DNA of 64,000 bases, taken from positions 62,001 through 126,000 of the forward strand of contig NZ_BNBD01000004.1 in NCBI RefSeq assembly GCF_014654785.1. The letters run 5' to 3'. The notes beneath the pieces are model-generated. The model had not been told where the DNA came from. It ran no database searches and saw only the letters and a list, made by a program, of their open reading frames with translations. The position numbers and the translations under genes were made by a program. This document shows, piece after piece, positions 19,055 through 27,272 of the stretch (position 1 is the stretch's first letter; each line of letters starts with the position of its first letter). Origin of the DNA: Streptomyces mashuensis (lineage in GTDB: Bacteria; Actinomycetota; Actinomycetes; Streptomycetales; Streptomycetaceae).

Positions 19055-19471
19055 ATGGCCAAGTACCTGCTGCTGAAGCACTACCGTGGCGCCCCGGCTC
19101 CGGTGAACGACGTGCCGATGGACCAGTGGACGCCGGAGGAGATCTCCGCGCACGTGCAGTTCATGCACGACTTCGCGGCCCGGCTGGAGAAGACCGGCGA
19201 GTTCGTCGACGGGAACGCGCTCGCCCCCGACGGGATGTGGGTCCGCTACGACGGCGAGGGGCGCCCGCCGGTCACCGACGGGCCGTTCGCGGAGACGAAG
19301 GACCTCATCGCCGGCTGGATGATCATCGACGTGGACAGCCAGGAGCGGGCCGTCGAGCTGGCCGGCGAGCTGTCGGCCGCGCCGGGGGCCGGCGGCAAGC
19401 CGATCCACGAGTGGCTGGAGGTGCGCCCGTTCCTGGCCGAGACGCCCAGCACCACCGAGTGCCCCCATTGA
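19055..19471 (+). CDS. DGPF (YCII-related) domain protein
   Basis: The protein has 138 residues and a ferredoxin-like alpha/beta fold of the YCII superfamily. It begins MAKYLLLKHYRGAP and contains the naming motif in PVTDGPFAETKDLIAGW. Family members are small cytoplasmic proteins of unknown biochemical function, often multiplied next to ECF42 sigma genes. The start follows GAGGAGAAGCACG. It ends 22 bases before the sigma factor gene, so the two form one unit controlled by the ECF42-type promoter upstream. Confidence 0.92.
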   Translation: MAKYLLLKHYRGAPAPVNDVPMDQWTPEEISAHVQFMHDFAARLEKTGEFVDGNALAPDGMWVRYDGEGRPPVTDGPFAETKDLIAGWMIIDVDSQERAVELAGELSAAPGAGGKPIHEWLEVRPFLAETPSTTECPH

Positions 19472-19493
19472 TGGCTCACTGAGGGGCGAGGAG

Positions 19494-20663
19494 ATGGACG
19501 AGGTCCTGCTCCGGAGCCTCACGCCGGTCGTCCTCACCGTCCTCGTCCGCCGCGGAGCCGACTTCGCGGCGGCCGAGGACGCCGTGCAGGACGCCCTCGT
19601 CGAGGCGCTCCGGGTCTGGCCGGCCGACCCGCCACGGGACCCCAAGGGCTGGCTGATCACCGTGGCCTGGCGCAAGTTCCTCGACGCGACTCGTGCCGAC
19701 GCCGCCCGCCGCCGGCGCGAGGACCGCGTCGAGGAGGAACCGGCGCCCGGCCCGGCGCCCGCCGTCGACGACACGCTCCAGCTGTACTTCCTGTGCGCCC
19801 ACCCGTCGCTGTCCCCGGCGTCCGCGGTCGCGCTCACGCTGCGCGCCGTCGGCGGGCTCACCACACGCCAGATCGCCGCCGCCTGTCTCGTACCCGAGGC
19901 GACGATGGCACAGCGCATCAGCCGGGCCAAGCGCACCGTGTCCGACGTGCGGTTCGACCGGCCCGGTGACGTCGCCACCGTGCTGCGCGTCCTCTACCTC
20001 GTCTTCAACGAGGGCTACTCCGGCGACGTCGACCTCGCCGCCGAGGCCATCCGGCTCACCCGGCAGCTCGCGGCCGCCGTCGACCACCCCGAGGTGGCCG
20101 GGCTGCTCGCCCTCATGCTGCTGCACCACGCCCGCCGGGCCGCCCGGACCGCGCCCGACGGCAGCCTGGTGCCGCTCGCCGAGCAGGACCGCGGCCGGTG
20201 GGACACGGCGTTGATCGCCGAGGGCGTCGGCGTCCTGCAGGCGGCCCTCGCCCGCGACCGGCTGGGCGAGTTCCAGGCCCAGGCCGCCATCGCGGCGCTG
20301 CACGCCGACGCGCCCACCGCCGAGGAGACCGACTGGGTGCAGATCGTCGAGTGGTACGACGAACTCGCGCGCCTGACCGACAGCCCCGTCGTCCGCCTCA
20401 ACCGCGCGGTCGCCGTCGGCGAGGCCGACGGGCCGCGCGCCGGCCTGGCGGCGCTCGCGGCGCTCGACGGCTCCCTGCCGCGCCACGCCGCCGTGGCGGC
20501 GTACCTCCACGAGCGCGACGGCGACCTGGCGACGGCGGCCCGGCTGTACGCCGAGGCGGCCCACAAGGCACCCAACCTCGCCGAACGCGATCACCTGACG
20601 CGCCAGGCCGCCCGGCTCAACGGCCGGCTCAAGACCCGCCGCAACGCCCGCCGGAACCCTTGA
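19494..20663 (+). CDS. ECF42-group RNA polymerase sigma factor with C-terminal TPR-like extension
   Basis: The protein has 389 residues, far longer than a usual ECF sigma. Region 2 is at the N terminus (FAAAEDAVQDALVEALRVWP, GWLITVAWRKFLD). Region 4 follows (LTTRQIAAACLVPEATMAQRISRAKRTV, quoted here only as family evidence around residues 120-145). The remaining 200 residues are helical and TPR-like (VRLNRAVAVGEADGPRAGLA, AAYLHERDGDLATAARLYAE). This long extension and the DGPF neighbour define ECF42. There is no anti-sigma gene nearby; the C-terminal part is thought to control activity in this group. Confidence 0.93.
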   Translation: MDEVLLRSLTPVVLTVLVRRGADFAAAEDAVQDALVEALRVWPADPPRDPKGWLITVAWRKFLDATRADAARRRREDRVEEEPAPGPAPAVDDTLQLYFLCAHPSLSPASAVALTLRAVGGLTTRQIAAACLVPEATMAQRISRAKRTVSDVRFDRPGDVATVLRVLYLVFNEGYSGDVDLAAEAIRLTRQLAAAVDHPEVAGLLALMLLHHARRAARTAPDGSLVPLAEQDRGRWDTALIAEGVGVLQAALARDRLGEFQAQAAIAALHADAPTAEETDWVQIVEWYDELARLTDSPVVRLNRAVAVGEADGPRAGLAALAALDGSLPRHAAVAAYLHERDGDLATAARLYAEAAHKAPNLAERDHLTRQAARLNGRLKTRRNARRNP

Positions 20664-20696
20664 CGGTCACCGGTGACGGTCACCGGCCGGGGTGAC

Positions 20697-21656
20697 CTAC
20701 CAGCGGGGCGTTCCCGGCCAGGAGGGGCCCAGGATCAGCGTGTTGACGACGGCCTCGGCCATGGCGCGTTCCCCCCGCGCGTTGGGGTGGAGCGGGGCGG
20801 CCGGGCGCACGTCGGGGCGCGTGGTCAGGCCCTCGACGTACCGGTCGGCGAACGGGCGGCAGGCGTCGTGCCCGGTCGTGGTGGCGTGCGTGTTGACGTA
20901 CACGTCGCCGAGCGCCGTGGCCTGGCGGCGCAGCATCGCGTTGAGCCGGCGCAGGGCGCCGCGCAGGTACGGCTGGTCGCCGTCGGCGAGGCGCAGGGAC
21001 GTGCGGCAGCCCTCGGTGTCGTCCCCGATGATCGCCGGGTAGCCGACGACGGCCACGCGTGCGTGCGGGGCCCGGCGGTGCACGGCGGTGAGCGCGGCGG
21101 TGATCCGCGGCGCGGCGGCCTCGATGCGCCGGTCGAGCTCGTCGGTGCCGCCGCGGTTGAACTCCCGCTGGCAGGGGTTGTCGCGCGGTACGGGGCCGCG
21201 GGGGTGGGCGCAGCGGGCGACGACGTCGGCGAGGCCGGCGTCGGCGGCGCCGATGCCGAGCGTGACGAGCGCGGTGTCGGGGGTCACGGCGTCCAGCTGG
21301 GCCGGGTTGCCGGTGCCGCGCTGGGCCTGCCACAGGTGGTCGGTGGTCGCGCCGGCGCAGCTGACGTCGGTGAAGCGCGCGAAGCCGAGCGTGCGGCGGA
21401 CGAGGGCGGGGTAGTCGGCGTCGGACCGGTCGCAGCGCGCGTCGGCCTGGCGGGGGATGCCGGGGCCGGAGGTGTACGAGTCGCCGAGCGCCACGTAGCG
21501 GGCGGTGGGCGGCAGGGGGGCGGCCGCGCTGTCCGCGGCGGCGGACGCGGGCGCGACGACGGTCGCGGCGACGGCGGTGGCGACGGCCACGGACGTCAGG
21601 AGCCGGGTGTGACGCGTACGGGTGTGACGAGTACCGGTGTGACGAGTACGGGGCAT
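20697..21656 (-). CDS. Secreted SGNH/GDSL-type lipase or esterase
   Basis: The protein has 319 residues with a long basic N-terminus and a signal peptide ending near VVAPASAAADS. Block I is YVALGDSYTSGPG with the nucleophile Ser in GDSYTSG. Block V is APLHPNARGERAMA with the catalytic His. Six Cys in the mature part fit disulfides as in Streptomyces SGNH esterases. The first 18 codons are a near-perfect repeat (TRHTGTRHTRTRHTR), encoded by repeated gtgtgacg units at 21600-21650. The ATG at 21656 lacks a strong ribosome binding site. Confidence 0.9.
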   Translation of the reverse strand: MPRTRHTGTRHTRTRHTRLLTSVAVATAVAATVVAPASAAADSAAAPLPPTARYVALGDSYTSGPGIPRQADARCDRSDADYPALVRRTLGFARFTDVSCAGATTDHLWQAQRGTGNPAQLDAVTPDTALVTLGIGAADAGLADVVARCAHPRGPVPRDNPCQREFNRGGTDELDRRIEAAAPRITAALTAVHRRAPHARVAVVGYPAIIGDDTEGCRTSLRLADGDQPYLRGALRRLNAMLRRQATALGDVYVNTHATTTGHDACRPFADRYVEGLTTRPDVRPAAPLHPNARGERAMAEAVVNTLILGPSWPGTPRW

Positions 21657-21902
21657 GAGTCCTCCTCTGGGCGGGCTGGTGCTGCCTGGTCCTGCCGGTG
21701 GGGGCGGCTCACTCCGCGAGGCAGCCTGGCGAGGGGACGGGGGCGCGTCAATCGCACGTCCCGGATGGCGGGGACGTCTGACCGGATAACGGACGGAGGT
21801 CGTCCGGAGCGGGGGGCTTGACGGCGGCGGGGCGGAGACCGTACGCGCCCGGCGCGCGGGCGTACGGAGCGCCGCCGGTGGTGGTGCGGGAGGAGCGGGG
21901 CG

Positions 21903-22700
21903 TTACGAGGCGCGGCGGCGTGCCGGTTGCAGCAGGGTCAGGTGCGCGGCGGACTGGGCGGCGAGGCCGGCGCGGCGCGTGGGGCGGCGCGTGGGCCGGC
22001 CTGCGCGCCGGACGGCTGCGTCACGGCGTACGCCGGCAGGTACGTCGCTACGTACGTCGGTGCGGACCTCGGCGCGGACGTCTCCACGTACGTCGGCGCG
22101 CACCCCGGCACGCACCTCCGCCTCGGTGGTCGTACGGCCGGCCGGGCGCCAGGCGTCACCGGAGCGCTTGGCCGCGTACATCGCCTCGTCGGCGGCCCGC
22201 AGCAAGTCGGAGAGGCCCGCGCCCGGCATGGACGACGTGCGGCAGAGGCCGATCGAGGCGCGGGGGCGGAGCGTGACGCCACCGGCGTCGAGGGGCACGG
22301 ACAGCCGGGCGGAGAGGTACGTCATCTCGGCGTCCGGGTCGGCGTCGGGGGCGAGCCGGACGAGCGCGGTGAACTCGTCCCCGCCCAGGCGGGCGGCGAA
22401 CCCGCCGCGCTCCCGGGCCCAGGCGGCCAGCCGGCGCCCGACGGCCGCGATCACGCGGTCGCCCGCCTCGTGCCCGTGCGTGTCGTTGATCTGCTTGAAA
22501 CCGTTGAGGTCGAGGAGGAGCACGGCGGCGTGCGGATGGCGGACGGCCCGCACGGCGCGGGCGGAGAACTCCTCGCGACGCATGAGGCCGGTGAGACGGT
22601 CGGTACGGGCGGTGCGGAGGCGACGGACGAGGTAGAGGGCGTGCGCGGCCCAGCCGAGCGTGGGAGCGGCGACGGGCAGGGCCTGGAGTATGAGGTTCAT
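21903..22700 (-). CDS. GGDEF-domain protein (probable diguanylate cyclase), chromosomal copy
   Basis: The protein has 265 residues. A short hydrophobic N-terminus (LQALPVAAPTLGWAAHALYL) is followed directly by the GGDEF domain: RTDRLTGLMRREEF, LLLDLNGFKQINDTHGHEAG, and the intact active-site loop ARLGGDEFTALVRL. The I-site RxxD is not seen. It should make c-di-GMP from two GTP. The tail after residue 195 is a repeat of VRADV/VRTDV-like pentads and basic residues. It aligns without gaps over its first 190 residues with the element-borne gene at 36535-37197. The ATG at 22700 follows GGAAGGTG. Confidence 0.9.
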   Translation of the reverse strand: MNLILQALPVAAPTLGWAAHALYLVRRLRTARTDRLTGLMRREEFSARAVRAVRHPHAAVLLLDLNGFKQINDTHGHEAGDRVIAAVGRRLAAWARERGGFAARLGGDEFTALVRLAPDADPDAEMTYLSARLSVPLDAGGVTLRPRASIGLCRTSSMPGAGLSDLLRAADEAMYAAKRSGDAWRPAGRTTTEAEVRAGVRADVRGDVRAEVRTDVRSDVPAGVRRDAAVRRAGRPTRRPTRRAGLAAQSAAHLTLLQPARRRAS

Positions 22701-23130
22701 CGGGCACCTTCCTGCTGCTGAGGCGAATTCCCTTGGTGGGTGGGGTGGTTGGAGCTGTCGGGCCCGGTGTTGTCGGTGCTGCTGTTGTTGCTGTTGTTGC
22801 TGTTGTGACGACGGCCGGGCCGTCATGCAGGACGTCCCCGTTTCGGGCCGGCGCTTGACGCCGGGGCGCGGGCTGCCACGCCGCCCTGCCGAAACGGTTC
22901 ATCGCCTGGGGGGCAAGGGGCCGGAGCGCGCGAAGTGGGGGCCGTTGCCTGCGCTTGTGGAGTGATGGGTGTTTAGGGGTGATACATCATGCTTGCGAGG
23001 GAATGGGGACAGACGGGGGGTTCGGTGGAGATTCGGTGGGCAATTCTGGAGGCACGACGTCGACACAGCGCCGGGACGGTCGGCCAACCCCCTGGCTCGG
23101 TCCAGTAGTTCCTTCTGCAAGGAGTTGACA
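22701..23130. other. Intergenic region between divergent GGDEF and NepA-like genes
   Basis: This 430-base region holds a trinucleotide repeat (22778-22806), the divergent leaders, and a relatively AT-richer stretch (22965-23010) likely to contain the promoter of the secreted-protein gene. I looked for a SigB-family GNNTT/GGGTAY promoter and found no well-spaced match. Confidence 0.4.
22778..22806. repeat. GTT/GCT trinucleotide repeat
   Basis: About nine to ten consecutive GCT or GTT triplets occur between the divergent GGDEF and secreted-protein genes. They lie upstream of the chosen GGDEF start. Read on the minus strand they would encode poly-Gln, but that frame begins too far upstream to be the real start. 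Confidence 0.8.
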
Positions 23131-23457
23131 ATGGCAAGCACCCGCACTGCCGCCCGCGTCTTCGCCGCCCTCGCGGCCCTCCCGATGGTCGCGCTGCTCT
23201 TCGCCGGGTCCGCCCAGGCGGCCGACGACGGCTACGGCCAGCTGGCGAACCGCGGCAGCACGGCCGCCACCGCCGGCCTCGTCGGCAGCGGCGTCGGCGG
23301 GACCAACAACGGCAACGCGACGACCACCCAGCAGCAGGCCACGGGCGAGGGAGCCGCGAACCAGGCCAACACCGCCAGCGTCAACGGACCGGGCCACAGC
23401 GGCCATACGGCGATCTATCAGGAGAATGTGAGGATCACCTTCACGCGGATGTTCTGA
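23131..23457 (+). CDS. Small secreted protein, NepA-like
   Basis: The protein has 108 residues. The signal peptide (RTAARVFAALAALPMVALLFAG) ends at SAQA-ADDG. The mature part of about 75 residues is rich in Gly, Ala, Asn and Thr (GSGVGGTNNGNATTTQQQA, EGAANQANTASVNGPGHSGH) and ends with a hydrophobic/aromatic tail (ITFTRMF). It has no Cys. In S. coelicolor the small cell-wall protein NepA (SCO4002), expressed in a sigN-dependent way, lies in the syntenic position, and this gene is a candidate orthologue; sequence identity was not verified. The start follows AAGGAG. Confidence 0.75.
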   Translation: MASTRTAARVFAALAALPMVALLFAGSAQAADDGYGQLANRGSTAATAGLVGSGVGGTNNGNATTTQQQATGEGAANQANTASVNGPGHSGHTAIYQENVRITFTRMF

Positions 23458-23480
23458 CACGCGGGGTTCCCCCGGTCCCG

Positions 23481-23513
23481 GGTGCCGCCCCCGCCCCCCA
23501 CAGGGGCGGCACC
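23481..23513 (+). terminator. Terminator after the small secreted protein gene
   Basis: GGTGCCGCCCC (23481-23491) pairs with GGGGCGGCACC (23503-23513) around an 11-base loop, 24 bases after the stop codon. Confidence 0.75.
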
Positions 23514-23644
23514 GGGTGTGATGTGGTGAGAGTGGACAGGGTCGGTACGAAGCGCGCGGCGGCACTCCGGTGCCGCCGCGCGTCGTTGTGGGCGGCGGGC
23601 CCGACGGCGAGCCCGAGGACGCCCCCTTGACGGGGTCGATTTAT

Positions 23645-23659
23645 CTGACGGACAGTCAG
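23645..23659. promoter_or_regulatory. CTGAC-N5-GTCAG dyad before the MaoC-DUF35 gene
   Basis: A perfect 5-bp-arm inverted repeat lies 4 bases before the ATG of the first gene of the hydratase-aldolase set, in a locally AT-richer stretch. Such a position suggests a repressor site over the start of a short-leader or leaderless transcript. No cognate regulator is adjacent. Confidence 0.4.
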
Positions 23660-23663
23660 TTGC

Positions 23664-24635
23664 ATGTCTCCGCTGGCCGGTCCGGACGACGACGACAGTC
23701 TCGCTCTGCGCCTCGCGGCGTACGAGGGCCGTCCCGCGGCCGTTGCCGCCCGGGGCCCGGACGTCGTCAACCCCGCGATGATCAGGCACTGGTGCGAGGT
23801 CATGGGCGACACCGACCCCGTCCACCAGGGGCCCGGGGCCGTGGCCCCCGCCGCGATGCTCCAGGTCTGGATCATGCGGGGCGGCGCCCCGCGGCGGTCC
23901 GGCGGCACGCCCGAACGATCCGCCGCCTACGAGGAGTTGCTCGCGCTGCTCGACGACGCCGGGTGCACGGCGGTCGTCGCCACCGACTGCGAGCAGGAGT
24001 ACCTGCGGCCGCTGTGGCCCGGCGACGTGATCACGTACGACGCGGTGATCGAATCGGTGTCGCCCCGGAAGACCACCAGGCTCGGCACGGGCCACTTCGT
24101 CACGACGCGCACCGAGATCCGGGCGGGCGGCGAGCTCGCGGGGGTGCACCGCTTCCGGATCCTGAAGTACGCCCCGGCCCGGACCGGCACACAGGGACCC
24201 CGCCCCCGCCCCGTGATCAACCGCGACACCGCCGGCTTCTGGGAGGGCGTCGCCGCCCGCCGGCTGCTGTTCCAGCGCTGCACGGACTGCGGCACGCCGC
24301 GGTTCCCGTGGGTGCCGGGGTGCGCGGACTGCGGGTCGGAGCGCTGGACGGCGGTCCGGGCGTCCGGGGCCGGGACCGTGTACACGTACACCGTCGTCCA
24401 CCACCCGCCCGTGCCCGGCGCCACGATGCCGCACTGCGCCGGCGTGATCGAGCTCGCCGAGGGGGTCAGGATGGCCACGGAGATCAGGGGCGTGGCACCG
24501 GAGGGGTTGCGCGTCGGCCTGCCCGTGACCGTGGAGTACGCCGACGCGGGCGGCGGAGGCGACGCGGGCGGCACCGGCGGCGGGCAGCTGATCCCCGTCT
24601 TCCGGCCAGCCGCAACCCGGGACGAGGGGCCATGA
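23664..24635 (+). CDS. MaoC-like hydratase fused to DUF35 OB-fold (ChsH2-like)
   Basis: The protein has 323 residues. The N-terminal half is a MaoC hot-dog domain (NPAMIRHWCEVMGDTDPVHQ, then VIESVSPRKTTRLGTGHFV). The C-terminal half is DUF35: a zinc ribbon with two CxxC pairs (CTDCGTPRFPW, GCADCGSE) and an OB fold (GTVYTYTVVHHPPVPG). This fusion matches ChsH2, which with ChsH1 hydrates the enoyl-CoA of a steroid side chain, while its DUF35 part binds and activates the Ltp2 aldolase. The next two genes are exactly a small MaoC protein and a thiolase-fold protein, with ATGA and TGATG overlaps. The substrate here is unknown. Confidence 0.88.
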   Translation: MSPLAGPDDDDSLALRLAAYEGRPAAVAARGPDVVNPAMIRHWCEVMGDTDPVHQGPGAVAPAAMLQVWIMRGGAPRRSGGTPERSAAYEELLALLDDAGCTAVVATDCEQEYLRPLWPGDVITYDAVIESVSPRKTTRLGTGHFVTTRTEIRAGGELAGVHRFRILKYAPARTGTQGPRPRPVINRDTAGFWEGVAARRLLFQRCTDCGTPRFPWVPGCADCGSERWTAVRASGAGTVYTYTVVHHPPVPGATMPHCAGVIELAEGVRMATEIRGVAPEGLRVGLPVTVEYADAGGGGDAGGTGGGQLIPVFRPAATRDEGP

Positions 24636-25072
24636 CCGGCGGGACCCCACTCCCCCCGCTGGTGATCCCCGTGACCCGTACGCTGATCGTCACCGGGGCC
24701 CTCGTCACGCGGGACTTCCAGGACGTCCACCACGACCCGGAGGCCGCGCGCGCCAAGGGCGCGCCGGACGTCTTCATGAACATCCTCACCACCAACGGCC
24801 TGGTCGCCCGCTACGTGACCAGCCACCTCGGCCCCGGCGCCACCCTGCGCCGCCTCGCGGTCCGGCTGGGGGTGCCCAACTACCCGGGCGACACGCTGAC
24901 GTTGACCGGAACCGTCACGTCCGTCAGCGAGGAGAGCGGCGAGGTCCTGACCGTCGAGGTCACGGGCACGAACGAACGAGGCCGCCACGTGACGGCAACG
25001 GTGACGGCAACGGTGACGGCCGTGGTCCGGCCGGCCCCGGCGGACCACCCCGGTCCCGGAGGCGAACCCTGA
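24632..25072 (+). CDS. MaoC-like dehydratase (ChsH1-like)
   Basis: The protein has 146 residues and a single hot-dog domain. The hydratase motif is TRDFQDVHHDPEAARAKG, with the Asp and His positions expected of R-hydratases, followed by FMNILTTNGLVARYV and GDTLTLTGTVTSV. It begins in an ATGA overlap with the DUF35 fusion gene, which implies translational coupling and fits a hetero-oligomeric hydratase of one complete and one supporting hot-dog subunit. The Thr/Val-rich tail (TATVTATVTAVV) is encoded by a short tandem repeat at about 24990-25020. Confidence 0.88.
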   Translation: MTGGTPLPPLVIPVTRTLIVTGALVTRDFQDVHHDPEAARAKGAPDVFMNILTTNGLVARYVTSHLGPGATLRRLAVRLGVPNYPGDTLTLTGTVTSVSEESGEVLTVEVTGTNERGRHVTATVTATVTAVVRPAPADHPGPGGEP

Positions 25073-26226
25073 TGATCCGCCCCCGCGCCGCCTCCGCCGC
25101 CCTCGTGGGCATAGGTGCCACCCCCTTCACCAAGGACTCCGGCCGCAGCGAACTCGCCCTCGCCGCCGAGGCCGTGCGGGCCGCCGTCGCCGACGCCGGG
25201 CTCGTACCCGGCGACGTCGACGGCCTGGTGACGTTCACCATGGACACCAGCCCGGAGATCGCCGTGGCGCAGGCGGCCGGGCTGGGCGAGCTCACGTTCT
25301 TCTCCCGTGTGCACTACGGCGGTGGCGCCGCGTGCGCCACCGTCCTGCAGGCCGCGCTCGCCGTGGCGTCGGGCACGGCGGAGGTCGTCGTCTGCTACCG
25401 CGCGTTCAACGAACGTTCCGGGCGCCGCTTCGGCGCGGGCGTACGGCAGCGCGAACCGTCCGCCGAGGGCGTCGCGCTGGGGTGGATGCTGCCGGCGGGG
25501 CTGCTCACGCCCGCCTCGTGGGCGGCGCTGGCGGCGCGCCGTTACCTGCACGTGCATGGCCTGGAGGCGGACGTTTTCGGCCATGTCGCCGTCACCGCGC
25601 GGCGGTACGCGGCGACGAACCCCGCCGCGTACTTCCACGGCAGGCCGATCACGCTCGCCGACCACGCCGCGTCCCGCTGGATCGCCGAGCCGCTGCGGCT
25701 GCTGGACTGCTGCCAGGAGACCGACGGCGGCCAGGCGCTCGTCGTCACGACCCCCGAGCGCGCCCGTGACCTGCGACATCCGCCCGCGCTGGTACGGGCG
25801 GCGGCGCAGGGCGCGGGGCGCGGGCAGGAGCAGATGACGGGTTTCCACCGGGGGGAGGCGGCCCGGCCGCCGGAGACGGCGGTGGTGGCGCGGCAGCTGT
25901 GGCAGCGGTCGGGGCTGCGCCCGGCGGACGTCGACGTGGCCGTGCTCTACGACCACTTCACGCCGTATGTGCTCATGCAGCTGGAGGAGTTCGGCTTCTG
26001 CGGGCCGGGCGAGGGCGGGGAGTTCGTGGCCGCGGGCGCGCTTCCGCTGAACACGCACGGCGGGCAGCTCGGGGAGGCGTACCTGCACGGCATGAACGGC
26101 ATCGCGGAGGCGGTGCGGCAGCTGCGCGGCACGTCCCCGAACCAGGTGCCGGGCGCCGCGCACGCACTCGTCACCGCCGGAGCGGGGGTTCCCACGTCGG
26201 GGCTCATTCTCGGGGCAGACGGATGA
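25072..26226 (+). CDS. Thiolase-fold lipid-transfer protein / aldolase (Ltp2-like)
   Basis: The protein has 384 residues and a thiolase-superfamily fold with the features of SCP-x/Ltp2 proteins: AALVGIGATPFTKDSGRSEL, HYGGGAACATVLQAALAVASG, GWMLPAGLLTPASWAALAARRY, DVDVAVLYDHFTPYVLMQLEE and PLNTHGGQLGEAYLHGMNG. The nucleophilic Cys of true thiolases is not in the usual place, as expected for retro-aldolase Ltp2, where Tyr/His residues act instead. It overlaps the ChsH1-like gene by TGATG. Together the three genes should hydrate an acyl-CoA and cleave it. Confidence 0.88.
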   Translation: MIRPRAASAALVGIGATPFTKDSGRSELALAAEAVRAAVADAGLVPGDVDGLVTFTMDTSPEIAVAQAAGLGELTFFSRVHYGGGAACATVLQAALAVASGTAEVVVCYRAFNERSGRRFGAGVRQREPSAEGVALGWMLPAGLLTPASWAALAARRYLHVHGLEADVFGHVAVTARRYAATNPAAYFHGRPITLADHAASRWIAEPLRLLDCCQETDGGQALVVTTPERARDLRHPPALVRAAAQGAGRGQEQMTGFHRGEAARPPETAVVARQLWQRSGLRPADVDVAVLYDHFTPYVLMQLEEFGFCGPGEGGEFVAAGALPLNTHGGQLGEAYLHGMNGIAEAVRQLRGTSPNQVPGAAHALVTAGAGVPTSGLILGADG

Positions 26227-26280
26227 ACGGAGGGCGTGTCAGCGCGGGCCTTCCGGCGCCGGGCCCCTTGACTCACGCCT

Positions 26281-27129
26281 ATGACCCGACGGAGAAAGAT
26301 CATCGGATATCTCGTCGCCCTTTCGGCGGCCCTGGCCCAGGTGATCGGCCAGGCCGCCGCCGCGCCGGCGGCCGCCGTCCCGAACCCGGGGCCCGGCGGC
26401 ACGTACGGCGGGGCGAGCGTGTACCGGGGGCGGGGGTTCGACACCTGCCAGGCGCCGCCGCTGACGACGCTCAGCGCCTGGGGCACCTCCGGCTACGGGG
26501 CCGTCGGCGTGTACTACGCGGGGCGGGCCCGCGCCTGCCCGCACCAGCGCTACCTCAGCAGGCGCTGGCTGACCGGCGCGCGTGACCTGGGCTGGCGGGT
26601 GCTTCCGGTGTTCGTCGGCTCGCAGTCGCCGTGCGTCCGGGCCGACAACAAGCGCGGCTTCGCGATCGGCGACGACCCGTGGGGGCAGGGCGCGGACGAG
26701 GGACGGGAAGCGGCGCGGCGCGCGTCGTCGCTGGGGATCGCCGAGGGCAGCCCGCTGTACCTCGACATGGAGGCGTACGACTACAAGGACGAGGAGTGCG
26801 GGCCGCTGACCTTGTCGTTCATCCGCTCGTGGAGCTCGACGGTGGACCGGTACGGTTATCTGCCCGGCCTGTACAGCAGTGCGGAGTCGGGGGTGCGGCA
26901 CATGGAGCTGTCACGGCGGGCCGGCTACGACGACCTGCCGGAGATCCTCTGGTTCGCGCGCTGGCGCGTGAGCGCGTCGACCGACCACGAGCCGATGCTG
27001 TCGGCCTCCGCGTGGCGCCCGCACCGGCGCATCCACCAGTACGCGGGTAACGTCACGGAGTCGTACGGTGGCCGGAAACTCACCATCGACCGCAACCTGA
27101 TCGACGCCCCGGTAGCGGTGATCCGCTGA
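26281..27129 (+). CDS. Secreted DUF1906 (glycoside-hydrolase-like) protein
   Basis: The protein has 282 residues with an N-terminal signal peptide (basic TRRRK, hydrophobic core, AAAAPAAA). The mature domain matches Rv2525c-like/DUF1906 proteins, which have a TIM-barrel related to GH25 lysozymes: YRGRGFDTCQAPPLTTLSAW, VGVYYAGRARAC, LGWRVLPVFVGSQSP, GSPLYLDMEAYD and YLPGLYSSAESGV. It probably acts on or binds the cell wall. The Asp/Glu of LDMEAYD is the likely catalytic centre. It starts 54 bases after the Ltp2-like gene and is probably separately transcribed. Confidence 0.9.
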   Translation: MTRRRKIIGYLVALSAALAQVIGQAAAAPAAAVPNPGPGGTYGGASVYRGRGFDTCQAPPLTTLSAWGTSGYGAVGVYYAGRARACPHQRYLSRRWLTGARDLGWRVLPVFVGSQSPCVRADNKRGFAIGDDPWGQGADEGREAARRASSLGIAEGSPLYLDMEAYDYKDEECGPLTLSFIRSWSSTVDRYGYLPGLYSSAESGVRHMELSRRAGYDDLPEILWFARWRVSASTDHEPMLSASAWRPHRRIHQYAGNVTESYGGRKLTIDRNLIDAPVAVIR

Positions 27130-27272
27130 ATCCCGGCTGGTCACGCTGCGTGTCCGTCCACCCTCCCCCTCCAGGAGGTGGGGACAACCCGACTCATACG
27201 ACCTGAGGCGGACCGCGCTTCGGCACCTCCGGCCGATCCGCGGGCGGTGGGTGCGCTCCTAGCGTTGAGGGC

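Noticed and set aside
22778..22826. Poly-Gln N terminus for the chromosomal GGDEF protein
   Set aside because: The better start is ATG 22700 with GGAAGGTG, and the element paralogue begins at the same residue, so the triplet repeat is noncoding.
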